This document shows positions 23,901 to 30,418 of a stretch of DNA of 32,015 nucleotides, piece by piece. The position numbers and the translations under genes were made by a program. Below the pieces are notes generated by a model, which was given only the letters and a program-made list of their open reading frames with translations, had not been told where the DNA came from and ran no database searches. Within the stretch, counting starts at the first letter, position 1, and each line of letters opens with the position of its first letter. Source of the stretch: CAYLQD01 sp043819695 (lineage in GTDB: Bacteria > Planctomycetota > PUPC01); NCBI GenBank assembly GCA_043819695.1, contig JBDREM010000032.1, forward strand, positions 1-32,015, given 5' to 3'.

Positions 23901-26446
23901 ACGCGCACGTCGTAGACGCCGCTCGTCAGCGCGGCCACGATCCCGTCGGCCAGCGTCCAGGTGCCGTCGCCGTTGTTGACGGCGGCATAGGCCGTGCCCT
24001 TCACGGTCACCGTGATCGCGGCATCGGGGTCTTCCACCGTGCCGGTCAACTCCGGCGTGCTGTCGTTCGTAACCAGCTCGTCCACCGTGACGTCCAACTC
24101 CGGCTGGACGATGAGTTCGTTGGTCGTCGAGTCGGTGCCGACGTTGCCGGCCGCGTCGGTCGCCGTCACCGCCACGTTGTACGTGCCGTAGCCAAGCTCC
24201 AGCACGGTGTTGTTATCGAGCGTCCAGGTGGCGCCGAAGTTGAGCGTCCATGTTCCGTCGTCGTTGTTGCTGACCTCGTAGTCGTTGCCATCCACGTTGA
24301 CGCTGATGGTGCAATCGGACTCGCTGATGGTGCCGGTGAGTCCGGGCGTTCGGTCGGTCGTGGTCAGGCGGGTGATTGTGACGACCGGCACTGTTGTGTC
24401 CACGGTGAGTTCGTCCGTTGTATCGTCATTGCCGGACGTCCCCGCCCCGGAGTTATTCGCTTCGACAACGACGTCGTAGACCCCCTCCGCCAGGGGATCG
24501 AGGGTGCCGTCGGCGAGCGTCCACGTGCCGTCGGCGTTGTTGGTCGCGGCGTAGACCTTGCCGTCGACGGTAACCTGGACATCGGCGGCGGGATCGCCGA
24601 CCAGGCCGGTCAGCTCGGGGGTGGTGTCCGTCGTGGCCAGTTCATCGATCGTTACCAGGATCACGTCGGAGTTGATCGTAAGTTCGTCGGTCGTCGTGTC
24701 GGTGCCTTCGTTCTCGGCGGCGTCGGTGGCGGTGACCACTACGTCATAGGTCCCGCCCGGCAGCGGCGAGATCACGTTGTCGTTGAGCGTCCACGTCCCG
24801 TCGGGCTCGCCTGCATCGTAGTTGTGATGGGCCGCGTAGTCCCGGCCGTTCACCGTGACGATGATCGTGACCGCGTCGTCGTCCACGGTTCCGTTCAGCT
24901 CGGGCGTTGTGTCGTCGGTCGTCAGGGCAGTGATCGTGACCGCGGGCGGGGTCACGTCGATCACCAGGTCCTGCCGAACGTTGTCGGATGCGTAGGAGCC
25001 CTTCTGCGTGTTCTGGGCGACGGCGAGGACCTCGTAGTTGCCTTCCGCCAGCGGGCCGATCGTGCCGTCCGGCAGCGTCCACGTGCCGTCGCCGTTGTTG
25101 GTCGCGTCGTACGTCGCTCCGCCGACGGTCACCGCCACCTCGGCGTCCGGGTCGGAGACCGTGCCTGTCAGCGCGGGCGAGGTGTCGTTGGTGACAAGCT
25201 TGTCGACCGACACAGCCAGCTCCGCGCGGATGGTCAGTTCGTTGGTCGTGGCGTCGGTGCCGCTGTTCTCGGCCGCATCGGCGGCGGTGACGGCCACGTC
25301 GTACGTGCCGTAGTCCAACTCGTCGACGGTGTTGTTGGGAAGGGTCCACGTTCCGTTGCCGTTGTTCGTCGCCCGATATGTCTGGCCGTCCACCGTGACC
25401 CACACCACGGCGCCCGGTTCGCTGACCGTGCCGGTGAGCTGTGGCGTCTGGTCCGCGGTCTTGAGCGCCGATACGGTCACGACCGGGGCCGTCAGATCGA
25501 TGGTCAACTCGTTCGCCGTCGTGTCCTGCGCCTCGGCGTCGCTGTCGGGGTCGCTCGCCGTGACGAGCACGCTGTAAGTGCCTTCGGGCAGCGCGGCCAC
25601 CGTGTTGTCGGCCAGGGTCCACGTCCCATCGCCGTTGTTCGTGGCCGTGTACGTCGTCCCTCGAACGGCGACCTGGACGATGGCGCTGCCCAGGCTCACC
25701 GTTCCCGTCAGCTCGGGCGTGGTGTCGCTGGTGACCAGTGGGTCTATCGTCACCGAGATCGGAAGCTGCCGGACGACCGTCAACTCATCGGTCGTGGCAT
25801 CGGTCGCCTCGTTGCCCGCTGCGTCGAAGGCGGCGGCGGTGACGTCGTACGTGCCGTAGTCCAGCGCCGCGACGATGTTGTCGGCGAGCGTCCACGTGCC
25901 GTTCCTGTTGTTGGTCGCCTGATGCGCGCTGCCGTTGACGGTGACCCACACAGTCGCGTCCGACTCATTGACCGTGCCGCTCAGCGAGGGTGTCTTGTCG
26001 GCGGTGACAAGAGACGAGACCGTGACAGTGGGCGCCGTCGCGTCGATGGTCAGTTCGTTCGCCGTATCATCGCTTCCGGCGGTCCCCTTCTCAGCGTTGA
26101 CCGCGAACGCCAGCACGTTGTAAGTTCCTTCCGCCAGCGCCGGCAGCGTGTCATCGGCGAGCGTCCACTTGCCGAACCCGTCGTTCGCGGCATCGTACGC
26201 CGCGCCGTTAACCGTGACCTCGACCGCCGCCGCCGGATCGTCCACGGTTCCCGTGAGTTCGGGCGTCGTATCACTGGTCGCCAGTGCGTCGACGGTTACC
26301 GCGATGCTGCCGCTCAGCAGGAGCCGCGGCTCGAGAAACTCGAAGCCAACCCATGCCTCTGCGCTCATCGCACGGCAGCTCTGACCCTGGTTAAGTCTGC
26401 CCAACGCCGCTGCGTGCTCGGACCCGACAGCCCTAAGTGACGCCAT
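20969..26446 (-). CDS. Giant LEPR-XLL surface/secreted protein with 16 Ig-like repeats
   Basis: An 1825-residue protein. The N-terminus holds FEFLEPRLLLSG (35-46), the LEPR-XLL motif that marks exported giant proteins of Planctomycetota and relatives. Residues about 48-1534 are 16 bacterial Ig-like repeats of about 93 residues, built on TPELTGTV, VTVNGxxYxATNNGDGTWTL and GTYDVxVTATDAAGN. The repeats alternate between two kinds, so the duplicated unit was a pair. Residues 1535-1825 form a non-repeated, Gly- and beta-rich C-terminal module with a calcium-type EDSNGDGVNDLPELIDLF. An adhesion or matrix role is inferred from the architecture only. The ATG at 26446 has GGAG 8 nt upstream. The gene is bracketed by the 190-bp direct repeats. 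Long open frames on the opposite strand are codon-bias shadows. Confidence 0.9.
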   Translation of the reverse strand: MASLRAVGSEHAAALGRLNQGQSCRAMSAEAWVGFEFLEPRLLLSGSIAVTVDALATSDTTPELTGTVDDPAAAVEVTVNGAAYDAANDGFGKWTLADDTLPALAEGTYNVLAFAVNAEKGTAGSDDTANELTIDATAPTVTVSSLVTADKTPSLSGTVNESDATVWVTVNGSAHQATNNRNGTWTLADNIVAALDYGTYDVTAAAFDAAGNEATDATTDELTVVRQLPISVTIDPLVTSDTTPELTGTVSLGSAIVQVAVRGTTYTATNNGDGTWTLADNTVAALPEGTYSVLVTASDPDSDAEAQDTTANELTIDLTAPVVTVSALKTADQTPQLTGTVSEPGAVVWVTVDGQTYRATNNGNGTWTLPNNTVDELDYGTYDVAVTAADAAENSGTDATTNELTIRAELAVSVDKLVTNDTSPALTGTVSDPDAEVAVTVGGATYDATNNGDGTWTLPDGTIGPLAEGNYEVLAVAQNTQKGSYASDNVRQDLVIDVTPPAVTITALTTDDTTPELNGTVDDDAVTIIVTVNGRDYAAHHNYDAGEPDGTWTLNDNVISPLPGGTYDVVVTATDAAENEGTDTTTDELTINSDVILVTIDELATTDTTPELTGLVGDPAADVQVTVDGKVYAATNNADGTWTLADGTLDPLAEGVYDVVVEANNSGAGTSGNDDTTDELTVDTTVPVVTITRLTTTDRTPGLTGTISESDCTISVNVDGNDYEVSNNDDGTWTLNFGATWTLDNNTVLELGYGTYNVAVTATDAAGNVGTDSTTNELIVQPELDVTVDELVTNDSTPELTGTVEDPDAAITVTVKGTAYAAVNNGDGTWTLADGIVAALTSGVYDVRVLAVNSTFGTADYDDTTNELTVDLTTPVVTVNRLTTGDKTPALSGTVTEPGAKIVVTLDGNVYQATNNGNGTWTLPDNAIPLFHGAPVKLDYGTYNVAVTATDKAGNAGSDTTTNELIIQRTLAVGIDPLVTNDTRPELTGTVSNPAATVRVTVKGATYTATNNGDGTWTLPDNTVASLEPVFPAKEVTYDVSVVAVDAGSGATGQDTTTNELTIDLAAPAVTVTRLDTDDTTPALSGTVSEALASVWVTVNGKTYPATNNGDGTWTVANNRISELAHGTYDVAVTATDPAGNAGTDKTLNELTIRVAPQVSVDKLRTNDTTPELTGRVDDHTATIVVRVDGANYNAVNNGDGTWTLPDNTVAALNDGTYDVVVTATNAQGNNATDTTANELTIETVPPEVTLENIDGTDLGDAGGTVTTSDTTPGFRGTLTDSNPAEAEIVLTVNGTDYNATFTGYELNDNGKWEAWWEVKDGDITPLPAGTYDVTVTVTDEAGNTTTETLTGALTITNVPTVSVDRLTTDDRTPSLTGKVGTPAAVVVVTVNGTAYNAINNGDGTWRVPNNIIAPLAPGTYDVAVTATSAGLVGRDATTGELVIIDERIITIDPLITSYVSPGLTGTVNDPNAVVEVQVNGRVYEAHNNGDGTWTLDEDTITPLALGTYDVAVRASHSDGTFTFDVTSDELIVVSTTQQTIVVTLADKGKLKYKDPDGTNVEIQLKGKKGSATFTFVSNSPISLKGDKLKADAGAKLVSMVVNADTDQITFKAGGGADDRATIGFIGGNAALGKLQAGDCGLIDGGIYMPNGIIEQIDLRSIQETNVTMGGTSSKGVKMQVAENTEEANIRITMTDVKSFGTGSMINASLLVGTLVEDSNGDGVNDLPELIDLFNDFEIKSFRITGYKGAPADLYVNANIAASEIGKVALINTTLRNLDDDSEEHVPFGITTDSLKKLTLNQGGIKYTWPDTWLATPQDLKVRVG
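21845..26305 (-). repeat. Tandem array of 16 Ig-like coding repeats
   Basis: Sixteen units of about 280 bp, recognisable at DNA level by recurring blocks such as GTCCACGTGCCGTCGCCGTT on the plus strand. Odd units end in TIDxTxPxVTVxxLxT and even units in a linker such as LxVSVDKLVTNDT, giving a roughly 560-bp two-unit period through units 1-14; units 15 and 16 depart from it. Units 10 and 11 carry extra residues in the same loop. Confidence 0.9.
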
Positions 26447-26786
26447 TCCGGATACTCCAACTCAGAAACCGATTGGGACAGGTACCCTCAACTCATTGCG
26501 GGGCCGCCGGGGACTGCCCAGGTCGCGGCACGCCACGCTCCGCGCACCGCGCTCCATATACGAATAGTATAGCCGTGCGATTCGGAGGATTAATCATGAA
26601 TTCCGGAAAAACTTCGGCCGGCGAACAATAAGGAGCGGACGGAAGTGATCCGCGTGTCTTACGCCCGTCTTCTTCGCGTTGCCCGGTCTGTGGTCCCCCG
26701 GCCTCGTACGTCTTGCCGTCGACCGTAACGCGGGCCGCCGAAGAGCGCGACGGCAACAAGGCGCGTAATCCGACGACAGGTCGTTC
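26447..26786. other. Intergenic region between accA and the giant gene
   Basis: No intact gene. From the right it holds the HAD gene remnant (26731-26790), an Ig-repeat scrap (26700-26729), then unassigned DNA. A reverse-strand TATACT at 26566-26571 lies about 120 nt before the giant gene's ATG and is the best -10 candidate, but the -35 region (TTAATC-like) is poor. I see no transposase, integrase or terminal inverted repeats. Confidence 0.5.
26700..26729 (-). pseudogene. Scrap of an Ig-like repeat
   Basis: The reverse strand reads VTVDGKTYEA, matching VTVDGKVYAA, VTVDGQTYRA and VTVNGKTYPA in the giant gene, with GTCGACGGCAAG shared at DNA level with the unit near 24560. It directly abuts direct repeat copy B, marking a recombination junction. 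Confidence 0.5.
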
Positions 26787-26790
26787 TCAC
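26731..26790 (-). pseudogene. 5' remnant of the HAD phosphatase gene behind accA
   Basis: The GTG at 26790 overlaps the accA stop (GTGA) and reads VRTTCRRITRLVAVALFGGP, the same signal peptide as the intact HAD gene (VRTTSHWITLFVAVALFGGP). Homology breaks off after GGP. Only 20 codons of the ancestral gene remain; the frame continues into unrelated sequence to a TAA. Confidence 0.85.
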
Positions 26791-26920
26791 GTGCTCCGCT
26801 CGGTGAATGTGCCGATGTTGCGGTACTTGCGGCGCCGCTCGGCGACGAGTTCCTCGGGCGTCCGCTGCGCAAGCTCGTCGAGGTGGCGGACGAGCGAGGT
26901 TTTGAGGTTCGCGGCCGCGC
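26731..26920. repeat. 190-bp direct repeat, copy B (right of the giant gene)
   Basis: Partner of 20741-20930. It covers the HAD remnant and the 3' end of intact accA, so this copy keeps accA whole while copy A keeps the HAD gene whole. Confidence 0.9.
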
Positions 26921-27752
26921 CCTTGCGGTCCCAGTGCGCCGCGGGAAGCGGCTCCGGGATGATCTCGTCGATGATCCCCAGCCCGGCCAGGTCTTGCGCG
27001 GTCAGCTTGAGCGCCTCGGCCGCCTGCACGCGCTTCTCGGCGGTGTGGAAGAGGATGGCCGAGCATCCCTCGGGCGCGATGACGGAGAACGTGGAGTGTT
27101 CGAGCATGCACAGCCTGTTGGCGACGGCAATGGCGAGCGCCCCGCCGCTGCCGCCCTCGCCGATGACGACGGAGACGATGGGCACGCGGATCTTGAGCAT
27201 CTCGACGAGGTTGGCGGAGATGGCGTGCGGCTGGCCGCGCTCCTCGGCCTCGATCCCCGGGTAAGCGCCGGCGGTGTCGATGAGGGCGACGATCGGCGTG
27301 CGGAACCGCTCGGCCAGCTTCATCTTCAGGAGCGACTTGCGGTAGCCCTCGGGATGCGCCATGCCCCAGTTGCAGGCGAGACGTTCCTTTGTGGTGCGGC
27401 CGCGCTGAAGGCCGACCATCATCACGGGGCGGCCGTCGAGCCGCGCGAAGCCGCAGACCATCGCGCGGTCGTCGCGGAACGCGCGGTCGCCGTGCAGCTC
27501 GACGAAGTCGGTGCACATCAGCTCGACGTAGTCGAGAGCCGTCGGCCGCTCGAGGTGCCGCGCGACCTGCACCTGCTGCCAGGGCGTGAGGTTCCCGAAG
27601 ATCTCCTTCGCCGTCCGGTGGAGCTGCTCGCGCAGGCGGGCGATGGGCTCCTGCAGGTCGTAACCCTTGTTGGTCTGGAAATTCTCGAGCTCGGTGATCT
27701 TCTTGCCGAGCTCGCGAAGCGGGGCCTCAAACTCCAGCCCGTTCCCGTTCAT
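26787..27752 (-). CDS. accA: Acetyl-CoA carboxylase carboxyltransferase subunit alpha
   Basis: AccA, with AccD, moves the carboxyl group from biotin to acetyl-CoA to give malonyl-CoA, the first step of fatty-acid synthesis. The family blocks are all present: ELEKK-like N-terminal helix (ELGKKITELE), the carboxyltransferase core GMAHPEGYRKSLLKMKLAER, PIVALIDTAGAYPGIEAEER and VVIGEGGSGGALAIAVANRL. LEHSTFSVIAPEGCSAILF and LGIIDEIIPEP follow. It is 321 residues and full length. The ATG at 27752 is preceded by GGAGGAGGAG. The 3' end lies in the direct repeat. The stop overlaps the GTG of the HAD remnant, showing what the original downstream gene was. The kinase gene upstream ends 67 nt before it. 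Confidence 0.97.
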   Translation of the reverse strand: MNGNGLEFEAPLRELGKKITELENFQTNKGYDLQEPIARLREQLHRTAKEIFGNLTPWQQVQVARHLERPTALDYVELMCTDFVELHGDRAFRDDRAMVCGFARLDGRPVMMVGLQRGRTTKERLACNWGMAHPEGYRKSLLKMKLAERFRTPIVALIDTAGAYPGIEAEERGQPHAISANLVEMLKIRVPIVSVVIGEGGSGGALAIAVANRLCMLEHSTFSVIAPEGCSAILFHTAEKRVQAAEALKLTAQDLAGLGIIDEIIPEPLPAAHWDRKGAAANLKTSLVRHLDELAQRTPEELVAERRRKYRNIGTFTERST

Positions 27753-27819
27753 CGCTCTCCTCCTCCGGGCATTCGGCCGCAATAGACTTCTTCTTCGGCC
27801 GGATTGCGCACACTTCGGG

Positions 27820-28647
27820 CTATTTGTCAAACACCTCGATGCGCTTCATCCGGCGCATGACATCTTCGATGTCGCTGGGGCGCTGGTCGCGCTTCTTCGC
27901 GAGCATCTCGAGCACGAACTGGTCCATCTTCAGCGACACGTCACGGTTGTAGGTCCGCATGAACGCCGGCTGCTGGGTCAGGTGCATCCGGAGGAGCGCG
28001 TCGCGGTCCTCCGCGATGAACGGCGGCCGGCCCGTGAGCATCTCGTAGATCGTGATGCCGAGCGAGTAGATGTCGGTGCCCATGTCCGGCTTCTTGCGCC
28101 GGATCGTCTCGGGCGCGATGTAGGGCCTCGTGCCGGCGATCCGGCGCCGCGAGAGAAGTCGGCCCATGAAGCTGCCGGGCCGTTCGGCCAGGGCGAAGTC
28201 GATGATCTTCGTCAACCCGTCTTCGGCGACGAGCACGTTCTCGGGCTTCATGTCGAGGTGGATGAGCCCCTGCTCGTGGACGTACTTCAGCGCCTCGCAT
28301 ACCTGCAGGATGATGCGCTTCGCGTGCTCGCGGATGAAAGCTTCGCTGTGGACGATGTGCGTCTTCAGGTTCTCGGAGTTGAAGTACTCCATCACGAGCG
28401 CCGGCATCGGAGCGTCGCGAATGTACTCGATCGCCCGCACAATGTTCGGGTGGCTCAGCTTCAACGCGAGGCGCGCCTCGCGCTCCATCATCCGCTGGGC
28501 GCGCCGGCTCGCCGCGGTGTCGGGCAGCAGCATTTTGATCGCGACGAGCTCGTTCCGCGCGTCGGTTGCGCGGTAGACGATGCTCGTCTGACCCACCCAC
28601 AGCGTCCCGATGATATGGTACTTGAGTAGCCGGCTTCGTGCCATCAT
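27820..28647 (-). CDS. Divergent serine/threonine protein kinase
   Basis: A 275-residue single-domain eukaryotic-type kinase without a membrane segment or sensor domain. Seen in order: a degenerate glycine loop (GTLWVGQTSIVY, 14-25), VAIK with Lys38, the alpha-C Glu57 in EREARL, the catalytic loop HLDMKPEN (130-137), IIDFALAE with DFA at 150-152, YIAPE (176-180), and the DIYSLGITIYEMLTGRPPF segment. Asp132, Lys134, Asn137 and Asp150 are present, so catalysis is possible. HRD is HLD and DFG is DFA, making it a non-RD, atypical kinase. Two adjacent ATGs (28647, 28644) are possible; no strong ribosome-binding site. It is 67 nt upstream of accA. A strong hairpin at 28680-28714 lies just before it. 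Confidence 0.88.
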   Translation of the reverse strand: MMARSRLLKYHIIGTLWVGQTSIVYRATDARNELVAIKMLLPDTAASRRAQRMMEREARLALKLSHPNIVRAIEYIRDAPMPALVMEYFNSENLKTHIVHSEAFIREHAKRIILQVCEALKYVHEQGLIHLDMKPENVLVAEDGLTKIIDFALAERPGSFMGRLLSRRRIAGTRPYIAPETIRRKKPDMGTDIYSLGITIYEMLTGRPPFIAEDRDALLRMHLTQQPAFMRTYNRDVSLKMDQFVLEMLAKKRDQRPSDIEDVMRRMKRIEVFDK

Positions 28648-28679
28648 AGCCGCCCAAAATTTCCGAACTTGTTCCGGCC

Positions 28680-28714
28680 GGAGGAGCAGCCGCCCGCGGC
28701 GGCGGTGCTCCTCC
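28680..28714. other. Strong hairpin upstream of the kinase gene
   Basis: GGAGGAGCA pairs perfectly with TGCTCCTCC, with an inner CCGCC/GGCGG pairing and a single unpaired base. The 35-nt element is 33 nt before the kinase ATG. No T-tract follows on either strand, so it is a leader structure or protein-binding dyad rather than a terminator. Confidence 0.5.
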
Positions 28715-28831
28715 CTTCCCAGAAGCTAAGTATGATATCAGCGCCGTTGAACCGGAGGCAAGCAAAATCATCCGGAACCGCGCGGGCCGCGGGCGGCTGC
28801 CCCGGACCTTGATTCAGCGCCGTTCAGCGGT

Positions 28832-29551
28832 ATGATGGCCCCGATGCCGGCGAAGTCGAGAAACGCGTCGCACAACATCAGCACGCTGAACGAGCGGCCG
28901 CTCCACGCCGCGCTGAAAAGGTGGTACTCCCAGGCCTGCGACCGCCACGAAGCGCTCGTCGACGGCTTCCTGATCGACATCGTCCGCGGCGACCTCCTCG
29001 TCGAAATCCAGACGGCGAACTTCTCGTCGATCAAACGCAAGCTGACCGAGCTGGCGGCGCGGCATCGCGTCCGGCTGGTGTGCCCGATCGCGCGTGACCG
29101 GTGGATCGTGCGGCAGTCGCCCGGCGGCCGGAAGCAACTCGGGCGCCGGAGATCGCCCAAGCACGGCGAGGTCGAGGACGTCTTCGGCGAGCTTGTCAGC
29201 ATCCCGGCGCTGATGGCGGAGCCCAACTTCTCGCTCGAAGTTCTCATCACGCAGGAAGAGGAAATCCGGCGGCAGGGGAAATCGCGGAGCTGGCGGCGGA
29301 GGGGCTGGGCCGTTCACGAGCGCCGGCTCGTCGGCGTCGTCGACCGCCGCGTGTTCGAAACGCCCACCGACCTGGCCGCGCTCATTCCGCCCGGGCTCGC
29401 CGAGCCGTTCACGACCGCCGACCTCGCCGCGGCCATCGGGCGGCCCCGCTCGATCGCACAACAGATGGCCTACTGCCTCCGCGAAATGGGCGCCATCGAT
29501 GCCGTCGGCAAGAAACGCAACGCGATCCTGTACAAGACGCCGGCAGGGTAA
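28832..29551 (+). CDS. Conserved protein of unknown function with C-terminal winged-helix-like segment
   Basis: A soluble 239-residue protein. The N-terminal part (NISTLNERPLHAALKRWY, then VDGFLIDIVRGDLLVEIQT) has D-x12-ExQ spacing on predicted strands, which could be a PD-(D/E)xK-type nuclease core, but I cannot confirm it. VEDVFGELVSIPALMAEPNF and LEVLITQEEEIR form the middle. The C-terminus (FTTADLAAAIGRPRSIAQQM, AYCLREMGAIDAVGKKRNA) looks like a helix-turn-helix plus wing. I recognise the overall pattern as a conserved bacterial family without a characterised function. The start is uncertain: two ATGs (28832, 28844) and no clear ribosome-binding site. It is divergent from the kinase gene and shares a 184-bp intergenic region with it. 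Confidence 0.75.
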   Translation: MMAPMPAKSRNASHNISTLNERPLHAALKRWYSQACDRHEALVDGFLIDIVRGDLLVEIQTANFSSIKRKLTELAARHRVRLVCPIARDRWIVRQSPGGRKQLGRRRSPKHGEVEDVFGELVSIPALMAEPNFSLEVLITQEEEIRRQGKSRSWRRRGWAVHERRLVGVVDRRVFETPTDLAALIPPGLAEPFTTADLAAAIGRPRSIAQQMAYCLREMGAIDAVGKKRNAILYKTPAG

Positions 29552-29574
29552 AAGCGGCGCGGGCGGGCGCCGCG

Positions 29575-29583
29575 TGCTATAAT
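29575..29583 (+). promoter_or_regulatory. Extended -10 promoter before the tandem membrane-protein genes
   Basis: TGCTATAAT is a perfect extended -10 (TGnTATAAT), which needs no -35; the upstream sequence is a GC-rich dyad (29554-29573) with no -35 match. A CGCGGG-ATTT-CCCGCG hairpin (29586-29601) lies at the predicted start site. The leader to the next ATG is about 130 nt and includes a purine-rich GAGAGAGAAAGG ribosome-binding region. Confidence 0.5.
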
Positions 29584-29722
29584 GACGCGGGATTTCCCGC
29601 GGCCACGTTGAAGATCCGCAGGACGTCGAATACGGTTCTTTTCAGAGGCCGATTCGGCGTTTTGTTGAACGCTTCAAAGCCGAAAGCAGGCGCGCGCGCG
29701 AGTAGAGAGAGAGAAAGGAAAA

Positions 29723-30370
29723 ATGACGGGCATGGTAAACCAGGACGACGAGCATCTGAGACTGCTGTCGATCTTCCATTACGTGGTGGCGGGGATCACC
29801 GCCCTGTTCGCCTGCTTCCCGATCATTCATCTGATCATCGGCGTCGCGATGCTCTCGGGCGCTCTTGAGGGCCCGTTCGAAGAACATTGGGACGACGAAG
29901 AAGCGCGCGAGCCCGCCTGGACGGTGCCAGCCGAACCGGCGCCGCTTGAACTGGTGCCCGCCGAGCCCGACGTGGCGCCGCCGCCCGAAGCGGTGCCACT
30001 TGAACCGGCGCCGGCCGAACCTCGCGCGCAGCAGCCGGACGAGCCGGCTGAAACCGGCGAATGTTGCCGGCCGGCCGGCGGGCACAGGCGTCCCGGCCAC
30101 GGGTTCCCCGGGACGCTCGCCGGCGTGATGTTCGTTGCGTTCGCGACGATCCTCATCCTATGCGGCTGGACGCTCGCCGTTCTTCTGTTCATCGCCGGCC
30201 GCTGCCTTGCCCGTCGCAAACACCACACGTTCTGCCTCGTCATCGCCGCAATAAGCTGCCTGTTCATGCCGTTCGGCACGGTCCTCGGCGTGTTCACCAT
30301 TATTGTGTTGTCGCGGCCGACCGTGAAGGCGCAGTTCCAGGGCTACCCGCCGCTCGAATTGCAGCCGTAG
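29723..30370 (+). CDS. Membrane protein with Pro/Glu-rich loop, paralogue 1
   Basis: A 215-residue protein beginning DDEHLRLLSIFHYVVAGITA. It has a hydrophobic segment at about 18-46, a loop of about 75 residues made of PAEPAPLELVP-type repeats (about 52-128), then two hydrophobic segments (about 131-158 and 168-192) and PFGTVLGVFTIIVLSRPTVK near the end. It is homologous to the next gene, from which it differs mainly by the Pro/Glu/Ala loop. AAAGGAAAA precedes the ATG. The family is known to me only as uncharacterised membrane proteins; no function is proposed. Both ends probably face the cytoplasm or the same side, but topology was not computed. Confidence 0.8.
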   Translation: MTGMVNQDDEHLRLLSIFHYVVAGITALFACFPIIHLIIGVAMLSGALEGPFEEHWDDEEAREPAWTVPAEPAPLELVPAEPDVAPPPEAVPLEPAPAEPRAQQPDEPAETGECCRPAGGHRRPGHGFPGTLAGVMFVAFATILILCGWTLAVLLFIAGRCLARRKHHTFCLVIAAISCLFMPFGTVLGVFTIIVLSRPTVKAQFQGYPPLELQP

Positions 30371-30418
30371 GCGGGCAAGCCGGCACGTGGCAGGCCACGA
30401 AGCCAAGGGAGAACAGAG

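Noticed and set aside
21845..26305. CRISPR-like array
   Set aside because: The regular repeats are about 280 bp, in frame and encode Ig-like domains; there are no short repeats with unique spacers and no cas genes.
20153..26440. Very long open frames on the plus strand opposite the giant gene (about 1057 and 929 codons)
   Set aside because: They are antisense shadows from high-GC codon bias and repeated coding DNA; the protein they give is Arg/Val/Asp-rich with no domain, while the minus strand reads as clean Ig-like repeats.
20741..26920. Composite transposon or insertion sequence
   Set aside because: The flanking repeats contain gene pieces rather than transposase or terminal inverted repeats, and 190 bp is far too long for a target-site duplication.
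29554..29573. Terminator after the conserved unknown gene
   Set aside because: GCGGCGC...GCGCCGC is a good stem just after the stop codon but is followed by GTGCTATAATG, not a T-tract; the adjacent extended -10 is the better reading.
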